From Chitinophagaceae bacterium (lineage in GTDB: Bacteria; Bacteroidota; Bacteroidia; Chitinophagales; Chitinophagaceae), in assembly GCA_947380435.1 (NCBI GenBank), contig CANCRC010000002.1, positions 1 to 41,822 of the forward strand: a stretch of 41,822 nucleotides of DNA, given 5' to 3'. Under the pieces are notes generated by a model that did no database searches, was not told the origin of the DNA, and saw only the letters and a program-made list of their open reading frames with translations. The translations under genes were made by a program, and so were the position numbers. Below are positions 1 to 7,130 of this stretch, in pieces. The stretch's first letter is position 1; the number at the start of each line of letters is the position of its first letter.

Positions 1-966
1 ATTATTCAATTAACTAATGGCGGAGACAATGCCGAAGCTTATTGGAGTTTTGATAGTAAGCGTGTTACTTTTCAAAGAACCAATCCTAAAGAAGGTATTA
101 ATTGTGATCAAATTTTTATGGGCATAGTACCTACTAAGGTCTCAGAAAATTTTACGTATAAATCTATTAGTGGTGGAAAGGGAAGAACTACTTGTTCTTA
201 TTTTACCAAGGATGGTGCGCATATTATTTATGCTTCTACAAAAAATGGGGGAGAGGATTGTCCGCCTGCAGTAGACCGCGCAAAATATGGTAACAAATAT
301 ATTTGGCCTTTATATGCTAGCTATGATATTTTCATTGCCGACACGAACGGAAAAAATGAAAAGCAAATTACTCATAGCCAAGGCTATGATGCAGAAGGCA
401 CTTTATCTTATGATGGTAAAAAAATGATTTACTGTAGTGTGAAAGATGGCGACTTAGATTTATATGTAATGGATTTAGAAACTAAAAAAGAAATTAGAGT
501 AACGAATACTTTAGGATATGATGGAGGTGCATGGTTTAGTCCTGATGGTAAAAAAATTGTTTGGAGAGCAAGCCGTCCTTCTACTCCAGCAGATATTGAA
601 GAGTATACATCTTTATTGAAAGAAGGATTAGTAGCACCTACACAAATGGAAGTGTGGATTGCGAATGCCGATGGAACCGATGCCAAACAAATTACCCATT
701 TAGGTCAAGCCAATTGGGCCCCTAATTTCACACCCGATGGAAAACATATAATTTTCTGTAGCAACCATGAATACAAACGCGGATTTCCTTTCAACATGTA
801 TTTAATAGACCTAGAAGGAAATCATTTGGAAAAAATTAGTCGCGACAAAGGCTTTGATGCCTTCCCTATGTTTAGCCCAGATGGTAAAAGAATTTTATTT
901 TCTTCCAATAGAAATAATGGAGGGACTAGAGATACCAACTTATTTGTTGCAGATTGGGTAGACTAG
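1..966 (+). CDS. TolB-like/PD40 beta-propeller protein (5' end outside window)
   Basis: The reading frame is open from the first base, so the N-terminus lies upstream; the first in-frame ATG at 118 is internal because propeller-like sequence already precedes it. The visible 321 residues contain repeated blades with the PD40 signature, for example SPDGKKIVW, TPDGKHIIF and SPDGKRILF, plus SYDGKKMIY. Repeats of this type are found in TolB and in periplasmic or secreted Bacteroidota proteins that mediate protein-protein contacts or accompany peptidases. No catalytic domain is visible in the remaining part. The gene ends 65 bp before the next gene, with no clear terminator between them. It could be a stand-alone TolB-like protein or the C-terminal part of a larger enzyme; the missing 5' end decides. 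Family assignment is firm, exact role unknown. Confidence 0.8.
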   Translation: MIQLTNGGDNAEAYWSFDSKRVTFQRTNPKEGINCDQIFMGIVPTKVSENFTYKSISGGKGRTTCSYFTKDGAHIIYASTKNGGEDCPPAVDRAKYGNKYIWPLYASYDIFIADTNGKNEKQITHSQGYDAEGTLSYDGKKMIYCSVKDGDLDLYVMDLETKKEIRVTNTLGYDGGAWFSPDGKKIVWRASRPSTPADIEEYTSLLKEGLVAPTQMEVWIANADGTDAKQITHLGQANWAPNFTPDGKHIIFCSNHEYKRGFPFNMYLIDLEGNHLEKISRDKGFDAFPMFSPDGKRILFSSNRNNGGTRDTNLFVADWVD

Positions 967-1031
967 TTCGCTTAATTTTTATATATTAGCTAATTGAATC
1001 TTCAATTGCTCACAATATTAAAAATTATAAT

Positions 1032-1472
1032 ATGAACACTGGACTACTGCATTTACATAATTTACTAAGATGGGTGGTCCTAATTTCCCTTCTTTTATCC
1101 ATTGTGAAACTTATAAGTGGAGGCAATGCGCTAAAAACAAGCAAAATTTTGCTCATTAGTGCCCATTCAACCCTTGTTTTAGGTTTGTATCAGTATTTCT
1201 TCGGAGCGCTCGGATATAAGCTAATAAGTACTGCCGCAGGGGGTATGAAAGAGGTGATGAAGGATGCAACTGCTCGTTTTTGGGCCGTGGAGCATATCAG
1301 TTCCATGATTTTAGCCATTGTATTAATCACCATTGGTCATATACGCTTGAAAAGAGGGGCAAAGGCGAACACAACAGCCACTTTTTACCTCATTGCCTTA
1401 CTCTTAATTTTGTCTGCGATACCTTGGCCTTTTAGGGCTGGCATTGGCCGACCATGGTTTCCTGGGCTATAA
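1032..1472 (+). CDS. Small four-helix membrane protein, cytochrome b-like
   Basis: This is a 146-residue protein with about four hydrophobic helices (roughly residues 12-30, 38-58, 84-104 and 116-134). It has His residues near the start (LLHLHNLLRW) and in later helices or their ends (AHS, VEHIS, GHIRL). This layout resembles small Bacteroidota membrane proteins often labelled cytochrome B, where paired histidines might bind heme. The heme claim is inference; the membrane topology is directly suggested by the sequence. The start at 1032 is the first ATG after an AT-rich leader, and a strong terminator follows at 1505. It has no obvious functional link to the propeller gene before it or to the ribosomal operon after it. 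Confidence 0.6.
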   Translation: MNTGLLHLHNLLRWVVLISLLLSIVKLISGGNALKTSKILLISAHSTLVLGLYQYFFGALGYKLISTAAGGMKEVMKDATARFWAVEHISSMILAIVLITIGHIRLKRGAKANTTATFYLIALLLILSAIPWPFRAGIGRPWFPGL

Positions 1473-1504
1473 TTATCTAACTACTTGATTATCAACATAT
1501 TTTT

Positions 1505-1533
1505 AAGGAGAACCACTGGTTCTCCTTTTATTT
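1505..1533 (+). terminator. Rho-independent terminator after the small membrane protein
   Basis: A perfect 10-bp stem AAGGAGAACC / GGTTCTCCTT with a 3-nt loop (1505-1527) is followed by a T-rich tract (TTTATTTT). It lies 32 bp after the stop at 1472 and separates that gene from the ribosomal operon promoter at 1587. Confidence 0.85.
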
Positions 1534-1586
1534 TGCTTATTTCGCAATATTTCGGGGTGAATTTTTCATAATTCCATTCATTTCCA

Positions 1587-1594
1587 TATCTTTG
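1587..1594 (+). promoter_or_regulatory. Bacteroidota -7 promoter element for the infA operon
   Basis: The octamer TATCTTTG matches the Bacteroidota housekeeping -7 consensus TAnnTTTG. It lies 16 bp before the infA ATG, implying a leader of only about 10 nt. A T-rich stretch is found at the expected -33 distance, but there is no clean TTTG there. With the terminator at 1505-1533 upstream, this is the likely start of the infA-rplQ transcript. Confidence 0.65.
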
Positions 1595-1610
1595 CAACCC
1601 CAAAATAAGT

Positions 1611-1829
1611 ATGTCAAAACAACCGCTGATTAAACAAGATGGAGTAATTATTGAAGCTATGAGCAACGCCATGTTCAGAGTGAAATTAGAAAACGGACAT
1701 GAAATTTTGGCGACAATCTCTGGTAAAATGCGCATGCACTATATCAGAATTTTGCCTGGGGATAAAGTGGGTTTGGAAATGAGTCCTTACGATTTAACAA
1801 GAGGAAGAATCAATTTCAGACACAAATAA
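1611..1829 (+). CDS. infA: Translation initiation factor IF-1
   Basis: IF-1 is 72 residues, the normal length for the family. It is an S1/OB-fold protein that binds the A site of the 30S subunit and works with IF-2 and IF-3 in start-codon selection. The sequence shows the typical OB-fold strings [24 protein letters not shown] and [10 protein letters not shown], and the end [11 protein letters not shown]. It is the first gene of the operon here and has its own promoter element just upstream. In many Bacteroidota infA follows secY and map; neither lies in the 1.6 kb upstream, so this operon has been separated from the S10/spc cluster or has an independent transcription start. Confidence 0.97.
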   Translation: MSKQPLIKQDGVIIEAMSNAMFRVKLENGHEILATISGKMRMHYIRILPGDKVGLEMSPYDLTRGRINFRHK

Positions 1830-1873
1830 AAAGTAGATAAGTAACTAGGAAATAAATATTTAAAAATAAAAAG

Positions 1874-1990
1874 ATGAAAGTTAGAGCATCCATTAAGAAA
1901 CGTAGTGCCGATTGCAAGATCGTGAAGCGTAAAGGTAAATTATACGTTATCAACAAAAAGAATCCTCGCTTTAAGCAAAGACAAGGATAA
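1874..1990 (+). CDS. rpmJ: 50S ribosomal protein L36 (zinc-free form)
   Basis: This is a 38-residue protein beginning [15 protein letters not shown] and ending NPRFKQRQG, the standard length and the characteristic L36 ends. L36 is a small component of the large subunit that binds 23S rRNA near the GTPase-associated region. Zinc-binding versions use a CxxC...C...H set; here only the second Cys (residue 14) remains, while the others are Ser11, Asn27 and Phe32, so no zinc ribbon is expected. From memory this substitution is usual in Bacteroidota, so it is not a defect. It lies 44 bp after infA and 40 bp before rpsM. Confidence 0.95.
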   Translation: MKVRASIKKRSADCKIVKRKGKLYVINKKNPRFKQRQG

Positions 1991-2030
1991 TCCAAACAAA
2001 ACAACAATAACAAAAAACCAGTTTTAAAAT

Positions 2031-2411
2031 ATGGCTCGTATTGCCGGTATAGACTTACCAAAAAACAAAAGAGGAGAGATAGGACTACAGTACATCTTCG
2101 GTATTGGACATTCTACAGCTCAGTACATCTTAGACAAAGCAAACATCAGTTACGATAAAAAAGTAAATGAGTGGAATGACGATGAGCAAACTGCTATTCG
2201 TAATATCATCAATGCTGAATTTAAAGTAGAAGGTGCTTTACGTAGTGAAGTGTCTATGAGTATTAAGCGTTTATTAGATATCGCTTGTTACCGTGGATTA
2301 CGCCACAGAAAAGGTTTACCTGTTCGTGGTCAACGTACTAAGACTAACTCACGTACTCGTAAGGGTAAGCGTAAGACAGTTGCTGGTAAGAAGAAAGTAG
2401 CTAAGAAATAA
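2031..2411 (+). CDS. rpsM: 30S ribosomal protein S13
   Basis: S13 has 126 residues, the usual size. It sits in the head of the small subunit, contacts the P-site tRNA through its C-terminal tail and forms bridges to the 50S subunit. The N-terminus [14 protein letters not shown], the helix-hairpin region [11 protein letters not shown] and the rRNA-binding string [18 protein letters not shown] are diagnostic, and the C-terminal tail is rich in Lys and Arg. It follows rpmJ by 40 bp and precedes rpsK by 110 bp; that long spacer contains a stem-loop at 2429-2460. Operon position is conserved with other bacteria. Confidence 0.97.
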   Translation: MARIAGIDLPKNKRGEIGLQYIFGIGHSTAQYILDKANISYDKKVNEWNDDEQTAIRNIINAEFKVEGALRSEVSMSIKRLLDIACYRGLRHRKGLPVRGQRTKTNSRTRKGKRKTVAGKKKVAKK

Positions 2412-2428
2412 TTTTAGTTTCGCATAAA

Positions 2429-2460
2429 AAATCGGATCCTACAAAATGTAGGGGAGATTT
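2429..2460 (+). promoter_or_regulatory. Stem-loop in the rpsM-rpsK spacer
   Basis: CCTACA / TGTAGG forms a 6-bp stem with an AAA loop at about 2438-2452. It is flanked by an outer AAATC / GATTT pairing. There is no U-tract after it, so it does not look like a terminator. It lies 61 bp before the rpsK ATG. A role in mRNA processing, stability or translational control is possible; the sequence shows only the structure. Confidence 0.5.
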
Positions 2461-2521
2461 AAATTAAAAACCCGTTTCTATTACAAGTAACAACAAGTAA
2501 TAAAAACACACCTCAAAAAAA

Positions 2522-2932
2522 ATGGCAAAACCAATCAAAGCACAAAACAGTGCAAAAGCGGCTTCTAAGAAAAGAGTCGTGAAAATTGATGCATCTGGAG
2601 AAGTTCGTATCAGTGCAACATTCAACAATTTAATTATTGCTTTCACTAATAAGGCAGGTCAAGTGATCAGCTGGAGCAGTGCTGGTAAAATGGGATTCAG
2701 AGGTTCTAAGAAGAACACTCCCTATGCAGCTCAAATGGCAGCAGCAGATGCAGCGAAAGTAGCATCAGACGCTGGTGTTAAAAGAGTAGAAGTATTTGTA
2801 AAAGGTCCAGGTTCTGGTCGTGAAGGAGCTATTCGTTCTATTTCACAATCTGGGATTGAAGTAACTTCTATTCGCGACGTAACTCCAATGCCACACAACG
2901 GCTGTCGTCCTCCAAAACAAAGAAGAGTTTAA
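2522..2932 (+). CDS. rpsK: 30S ribosomal protein S11
   Basis: S11 has 136 residues, slightly longer at the N-terminus than the E. coli protein because of a Lys/Ala-rich leader. It is on the platform of the small subunit next to the mRNA exit region. Diagnostic strings are [45 protein letters not shown] and the highly conserved end [13 protein letters not shown]. The gene sits between rpsM and rpsD in the usual order, separated from rpsD by an 87-bp spacer that carries a perfect inverted repeat. Confidence 0.97.
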   Translation: MAKPIKAQNSAKAASKKRVVKIDASGEVRISATFNNLIIAFTNKAGQVISWSSAGKMGFRGSKKNTPYAAQMAAADAAKVASDAGVKRVEVFVKGPGSGREGAIRSISQSGIEVTSIRDVTPMPHNGCRPPKQRRV

Positions 2933-2954
2933 TTACATTATATAACCAACAAGG

Positions 2955-2995
2955 GTGTATCATTCATTTTAGATTTTTACCGATGATACATCGAC
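2955..2995 (+). promoter_or_regulatory. Alternative stem-loops ahead of rpsD
   Basis: TGTATCAT (2956-2963) is exactly complementary to ATGATACA (2983-2990), giving an 8-bp stem with a 19-nt loop. The right arm can instead pair locally as CGATG-ATA-CATCG (2981-2993), so the two structures exclude each other. They lie 25 bp before the S4 start. S4 is the known autoregulator of the alpha operon in enterobacteria, which makes a regulatory role worth considering, but nothing here proves binding. Confidence 0.45.
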
Positions 2996-3019
2996 ACTAA
3001 AAAATCACAAACAAGAATT

Positions 3020-3625
3020 ATGGCACGTTACACAGGACCCAAAACCAAAATTTGTCGCATTTTCGGCGAACCTATTTTAGGAAACGCAAAATGGTTAGGC
3101 AAAAACAGCAACCCTCCCGGTCAGCATGGCGCACAACGTAAGCGCAAGCAATTAGGTGAGTACGCTTTACAATTAAGAGAAAAACAAAAAGCCAAATACA
3201 CTTATGGTGTATTAGAGCGTCAATTCCGCAAAACATTTGAGGAAGCTGCACGTATCAAAGGCGTTACAGGTGAAAACTTAATCAAATTATTAGAATCTCG
3301 TTTAGACAATACCATTTTTAGAATGGGTTTAGCAGCTAGTCGTCCAGAAGCACGTCAGTTAGTAGCGCATAAGCATATCACTGTAAATGGTGATGTGACA
3401 AATGTACCTTCTTATACATGTCGTCCAGGTGATGTGATTGCTTACCGTCCTAAGAGTGCACACAATACTTCTATCGTTGCCAAGCAACGTGGTAGAAATA
3501 CGAAGTTCAGCTGGGTAGATTGGAATGAAACTACCAACACGGGTACTTTTATTACAATGCCAGAGCGTGAAGCAGTTCCTGAAAACATTAAGGAGCAACT
3601 AATCGTCGAATTGTATTCTAAGTAG
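3020..3625 (+). CDS. rpsD: 30S ribosomal protein S4
   Basis: S4 has 201 residues, the normal family length. It is a primary 16S rRNA binder that nucleates assembly of the 30S body and contributes to mRNA entry and decoding fidelity. The N-terminal ARYTGPKTKICRIFGE and an S4 RNA-binding domain (about residues 93-155, including ESRLDNTIFRMGLAASR and HKHITVNG) are clear, and the C-terminal segment ends with the typical LIVELYSK. Only one Cys is visible in the N-terminal domain, so this is not a zinc-binding S4. It lies between rpsK and rpoA. Confidence 0.97.
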   Translation: MARYTGPKTKICRIFGEPILGNAKWLGKNSNPPGQHGAQRKRKQLGEYALQLREKQKAKYTYGVLERQFRKTFEEAARIKGVTGENLIKLLESRLDNTIFRMGLAASRPEARQLVAHKHITVNGDVTNVPSYTCRPGDVIAYRPKSAHNTSIVAKQRGRNTKFSWVDWNETTNTGTFITMPEREAVPENIKEQLIVELYSK

Positions 3626-3682
3626 TAGTATATAATAGTATTATAGCAATAGTACTTTATAATAAAAGCAACTAACAAAATT

Positions 3683-3698
3683 TCTTCCTCACGGAAGA
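3683..3698 (+). promoter_or_regulatory. Stem-loop in the rpsD-rpoA spacer
   Basis: TCTTCC-TCAC-GGAAGA is a perfect 6-bp stem with a tetraloop, 22 bp before the rpoA ATG. No U-tract follows, so read-through into rpoA is expected. Function unknown; it is one of a set of spacer hairpins in this operon. Confidence 0.5.
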
Positions 3699-3720
3699 TT
3701 CAAATAAAAAATAAATTGAC

Positions 3721-4725
3721 ATGGCTATATTAAGTTTTCAAAAACCAGACAAAATTGTTTTACAAAAAGCAAATGACTTTGAAGGACAATTCGAATTCCG
3801 TCCATTAGAGCCAGGTTTTGGTTTAACATTAGGCAACTCTTTAAGAAGAGTTTTATTAAGCTCTTTAGAAGGTTTTGCAATTATAGGTATCAAAATTGAA
3901 GGAGTAGACCACGAGTTTGCTACTTTAAAAGGTATCACAGAAGACGTTACTGAATTAATCTTAAACTTAAAGCAAGTTCGTTTTAAGCGTAAGGCCGATC
4001 AAGATGTTTCTTCTGAAAAAATTACTTTATCTATTAAAGGTAGCAGCGAATTTAATGCAGGTCATATTGGTGATGCTTCTCAGCAGTTCCAAGTAATGAA
4101 CCCTGAATTAGTTATTTGCACAATGGATTCTACTTCTAAATTAGAAATAGAATTAACTATTAGCAAAGGACGTGGTTACATTCCTGCTGAAGAGAATAAA
4201 TTAAAAGAAATGCCATTTGGCTATATCGCTATCGATTCTATTCACACACCTATCAAGAACGTTAAATACGCAATTGAGAACTACCGTGTTGAACAAAGAA
4301 CAGATTACGAGAAATTAATTTTAGACGTAGCTACAGATGGTACTATTCATCCTGAAGATGCGGTGAAGCAAGCTTCTAGAATTTTAATTCAACATTTGAT
4401 GATCATCACAGATGAGAACATCACTTTTGATAATAAAGAAGACAAGAAAGAAGATGTAGTGGATGAGCAAGTATTGCAATTAAGAAAAGTATTAAAAACT
4501 CCATTAGAGGATTTAGACCTTTCTGTTCGTGCATTCAATTGCTTGAAAGCTGCTAAAATTAATAGCTTAAGTGAGCTTGTTCAATATGAGCAAGAAGACT
4601 TAATGAAATTTAGAAACTTTGGTCAAAAGTCTTTATCTGAAATCGAGCAAGTATTAATCGAAAGAGGATTGAGCTTTGGAATGGACCTTGGTAAATTAGG
4701 ATTAGACAAATTAGATTTACAATAG
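3721..4725 (+). CDS. rpoA: DNA-directed RNA polymerase alpha subunit
   Basis: This is a 334-residue alpha subunit of standard length. The N-terminal domain (about 1-235) dimerises and scaffolds beta and beta-prime; recognisable strings are FRPLEPGFGLTLGNSLRR and LLSSLEGFAI. A charged linker near residues 237-250 leads to the C-terminal domain (about 255-320), which contacts upstream DNA and activators, with LSVRAFNCLKAAKI and FRNFGQKSLSEIE showing the helix-hairpin-helix pattern. It is in the conserved position between rpsD and rplQ, which couples core polymerase supply to ribosomal protein synthesis. Confidence 0.98.
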   Translation: MAILSFQKPDKIVLQKANDFEGQFEFRPLEPGFGLTLGNSLRRVLLSSLEGFAIIGIKIEGVDHEFATLKGITEDVTELILNLKQVRFKRKADQDVSSEKITLSIKGSSEFNAGHIGDASQQFQVMNPELVICTMDSTSKLEIELTISKGRGYIPAEENKLKEMPFGYIAIDSIHTPIKNVKYAIENYRVEQRTDYEKLILDVATDGTIHPEDAVKQASRILIQHLMIITDENITFDNKEDKKEDVVDEQVLQLRKVLKTPLEDLDLSVRAFNCLKAAKINSLSELVQYEQEDLMKFRNFGQKSLSEIEQVLIERGLSFGMDLGKLGLDKLDLQ

Positions 4726-4758
4726 TCGAAACACTAAAAGTAAATCACTATTTATAAC

Positions 4759-4800
4759 GAGCGAAAGCTCAAACCTTACAATTCCTGACACGGTGTAAGG
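4759..4800 (+). promoter_or_regulatory. Two stem-loops in the rpoA-rplQ spacer
   Basis: GAGC-GAAA-GCTC (4759-4770) is a short stem capped by a GNRA-type tetraloop. CCTTACA (4774-4780) pairs with TGTAAGG (4794-4800) in a second, 7-bp stem. Together they occupy about half of the 91-bp spacer, ending 16 bp before the rplQ ATG. No U-tract follows. Confidence 0.5.
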
Positions 4801-4816
4801 ATAAAACTTAAAAGTC

Positions 4817-5353
4817 ATGCGTCACGGAGACAAACAAAACAACCTAGGTAGAAAGAAAGCACATAGAGATGCTTTATTAATGAATTTAGCTTGTCAAGTC
4901 ATTACGCACAAGCGTATTGTTACTACATTAGCTAAAGCAAAAGCTTTAAGAACTTATGTAGAGCCATTAATTACCAAAACAAAGAAAACAGCTACTAAAG
5001 AAGAAATTAGCCATAACCACAGAGTGGTGTTTAGCTATTTGAACGACAAAGCTGCTGTAAAAGAATTATTTACAGTGGTAGCACCTAAAATTGCTGCTCG
5101 TCCAGGTGGTTACACACGTATCATTAAATTAGGCATTCGTCCAGGTGACAATGCTGAAAAAGCAATGATTGAGTTAGTCGATTTCAACGAAGTGTACGGT
5201 AATTCAATAGCTACGGCTGCTGAACCTGCTAAGAAAACACGTCGTAGTAAATCAACTACTACAGCTACTAAAAAAGCTCCAAAAGCAAAGGCGGAAGCTC
5301 CAGCGACTGAAGCTGAAACTGCAACAGATTCACCTGAAACTGCTGCTGAATAA
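4817..5353 (+). CDS. rplQ: 50S ribosomal protein L17 with long C-terminal tail
   Basis: The L17 core is unmistakable: [20 protein letters not shown] at the start, then [19 protein letters not shown] and [19 protein letters not shown]17 sits near the exit of the peptide tunnel on the large subunit. At 178 residues it is about 50 longer than the E. coli protein; the excess (about residues 135-178) is a low-complexity tail that is first Lys/Arg/Thr-rich and then Ala/Glu/Thr-rich. Such tails are seen in Bacteroidota L17 and are probably disordered. It is the last gene of the operon and is followed by a strong terminator. Confidence 0.97.
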   Translation: MRHGDKQNNLGRKKAHRDALLMNLACQVITHKRIVTTLAKAKALRTYVEPLITKTKKTATKEEISHNHRVVFSYLNDKAAVKELFTVVAPKIAARPGGYTRIIKLGIRPGDNAEKAMIELVDFNEVYGNSIATAAEPAKKTRRSKSTTTATKKAPKAKAEAPATEAETATDSPETAAE

Positions 5354-5375
5354 TGATTTTAGTGAATTAACATAT

Positions 5376-5405
5376 AAGGCAAGACTAACCGTCTTGCCTT
5401 TTTTA
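5376..5405 (+). terminator. Terminator of the infA-rplQ operon
   Basis: A perfect 10-bp stem AAGGCAAGAC / GTCTTGCCTT with loop TAACC is followed directly by a run of T. It starts 23 bp after the rplQ stop and should end the ribosomal operon before carA. Confidence 0.9.
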
Positions 5406-5509
5406 TGCCATTTTTTCGTCATTTCTTTTAATTCGGACAGATTGTTTAAAAGTTATTATGGAAAAGTAAAAAATAGTTTCTTTTTTTGCATAACCAATAC
5501 AAGTACCCA

Positions 5510-6604
5510 ATGAGCGCACAACCAGCAATTTTAGTTCTAGCCGATGGCCATGTATTTCACGGACAAGCCTTTGGTAAAATTGGCACTACCACCGGTGAAA
5601 TATGTTTTAATACGGGTATGACAGGTTATCAAGAGGTATTTACCGATCCTAGTTATACAGGTCAAATTATTATCATGAACAATGTGCACGTAGGTAACTA
5701 TGGTGTAAGAAAAACCGATGTAGAAAGTAAGTCGGTAAAAATTCATGGTTTAATTGGACGCAACTTAGAAGAAAAATATAGCCGTCTATTAGCCGATGGC
5801 AATTTGAATGAATACTTAATTGAAAATAATATTGTTTCTATAGAAGGACTAGATACGAGAGCCTTAGTAATTCATGTGCGCAATTCAGGTGCTATGAACT
5901 GTATTATTTCTTCAGACAATTTAGATGTAGATGCTTTAAAAGCGCAACTTGCAAAAGTGCCTAGCATGGATGGATTAGAATTAGCGAGCACAGTGAGCAC
6001 TAAAGAAATATATGAACTAGGCGATACCAGTTCAAAAATTAAAGTATCTGTTTTAGATTTTGGCGTGAAGCAGCATATATTACAATGCTTAGTAGATAGA
6101 GGAGCGCATGTAAGAGTACATCCAGCAAAAACCGATTATGCCACTTTAAAAGCATTTAATCCAACAGGTTATTTTTTATCCAATGGTCCTGGAGACCCCG
6201 CCCCAATGGATTATGCCATTAAAACCATTAAAGAAGTTTTAAAAGAAAAGAAACCTGTATTTGGTATTTGTTTAGGACATCAATTACTTGCTTTAGCCAA
6301 TGATATTCCCACTTTTAAAATGCACCATGGTCACCGTGGTTTAAACCATCCGGTTAAAAATGTAATTACAGGCTTATGTGAAATTACGACACAGAACCAT
6401 GGCTTCGGCGTAGATCCTGATGCAGTGCGTAAACATCCCAATGTAATTGTATCGCATGTGAACTTAAATGACGACTCAATAGAAGGTATTAAATTAAAAG
6501 ACCGTCCTGCCTTCAGCGTACAATACCATCCTGAAGCAACACCGGGTCCGCATGATAGCAGATACTTATTTGATGATTTCGTATCTTTAATGAAGGCCAA
6601 CTAA
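5510..6604 (+). CDS. carA: Carbamoyl-phosphate synthase small (glutaminase) subunit
   Basis: The product hydrolyses glutamine and passes ammonia to the large subunit CarB for carbamoyl phosphate, which feeds pyrimidine and arginine synthesis. From the ATG at 5510 it is 364 residues; an in-frame TTG at 5486 would add eight residues but the ATG start gives the usual N-terminus. The N-terminal CPSase domain (about 1-150) has GEICFNTGMTGYQEV, and the class I amidotransferase domain has LSNGPGDP, the nucleophile Cys254 in FGICLGHQ, and His340/Glu342 in QYHPEATPG. carB is not in the window. carA next to rplQ is a common Bacteroidota arrangement. aroQ follows after 23 bp. Confidence 0.96.
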   Translation: MSAQPAILVLADGHVFHGQAFGKIGTTTGEICFNTGMTGYQEVFTDPSYTGQIIIMNNVHVGNYGVRKTDVESKSVKIHGLIGRNLEEKYSRLLADGNLNEYLIENNIVSIEGLDTRALVIHVRNSGAMNCIISSDNLDVDALKAQLAKVPSMDGLELASTVSTKEIYELGDTSSKIKVSVLDFGVKQHILQCLVDRGAHVRVHPAKTDYATLKAFNPTGYFLSNGPGDPAPMDYAIKTIKEVLKEKKPVFGICLGHQLLALANDIPTFKMHHGHRGLNHPVKNVITGLCEITTQNHGFGVDPDAVRKHPNVIVSHVNLNDDSIEGIKLKDRPAFSVQYHPEATPGPHDSRYLFDDFVSLMKAN

Positions 6605-6627
6605 TATACTATTACAAAATCAATACC

Positions 6628-7065
6628 ATGCTTAATATTACCATCATCAACGGGCCTAATTTAAATTTATTGGGCAAGCGTGAACCAGGTGTGTATGGTA
6701 ATGAAAGTTTTGATGATTGCTTATTGCAATTAAAAGAAGCTTTTCCTCAAGTCAATTTCACTTATTTCCAATCTAATGTAGAAGGAGAGATTGTGAATGC
6801 TATTCAACAATATGGCTTTAACCAAGATGGGATGATCTTAAATCCTGCTGCCTATACACATACATCCATTGCTATTGGCGATGCAGTGGCGGCTATTAAA
6901 ACACCGGTGATAGAAGTTCATATTAGTAATGTACATGCTAGAGAGGATTTTAGAAAAATATCTCATGTTTCTGCTAAATCGGTGGGTTCTATCGTAGGCC
7001 TTGGTTTAAAGGGCTATGCACTTGCTACTGAATGGTTTATAGCCAAGGCAAACGCTATTCAATAA
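6628..7065 (+). CDS. aroQ: Type II 3-dehydroquinate dehydratase
   Basis: This is a 145-residue enzyme of the dodecameric type II family that converts 3-dehydroquinate to 3-dehydroshikimate, the third step of the shikimate pathway. The conserved N-terminal motif INGPNLNLLGKREPGVYG carries the catalytic Arg and the flexible-lid Tyr, followed by LNPAAYTHTSIAI with the substrate-binding Asn and VHISNVHAREDFR with the catalytic His region. Length is typical. It starts 23 bp after carA and may share its transcript. Another shikimate gene, aroK, lies far away at 39180. Confidence 0.96.
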   Translation: MLNITIINGPNLNLLGKREPGVYGNESFDDCLLQLKEAFPQVNFTYFQSNVEGEIVNAIQQYGFNQDGMILNPAAYTHTSIAIGDAVAAIKTPVIEVHISNVHAREDFRKISHVSAKSVGSIVGLGLKGYALATEWFIAKANAIQ

Positions 7066-7088
7066 GTTTTCTTACATTTATTGGGTCG

Positions 7089-7118
7089 TAGTATATTGCT
7101 TAGTAGTATTCTATACTA
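7089..7118 (+). repeat. Inverted repeat upstream of the glycosyltransferase
   Basis: TAGTATA (7089-7095) and TATACTA (7112-7118) are perfect 7-bp inverted arms 16 bp apart, followed by a run of A and then the ATG at 7131. It could be an operator or an mRNA hairpin; AT-rich composition makes chance occurrence plausible. Confidence 0.3.
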
Positions 7119-7130
7119 AAAAAACAATTT

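Noticed and set aside
992-1007. AATTGAATCTTCAATT dyad as a terminator of the propeller gene
   Set aside because: No U-run follows and the stem is wholly A/T-rich; it could be chance.
1874-1990. L36 lacking three of four zinc ligands as a degenerate or pseudogene copy
   Set aside because: Length, ends and operon position are normal, and a zinc-free L36 is, as far as I recall, the usual form in Bacteroidota.
5486-5509. Longer carA N-terminus from TTG at 5486
   Set aside because: The ATG at 5510 gives the usual CarA N-terminus; the extra eight residues match nothing known to me.
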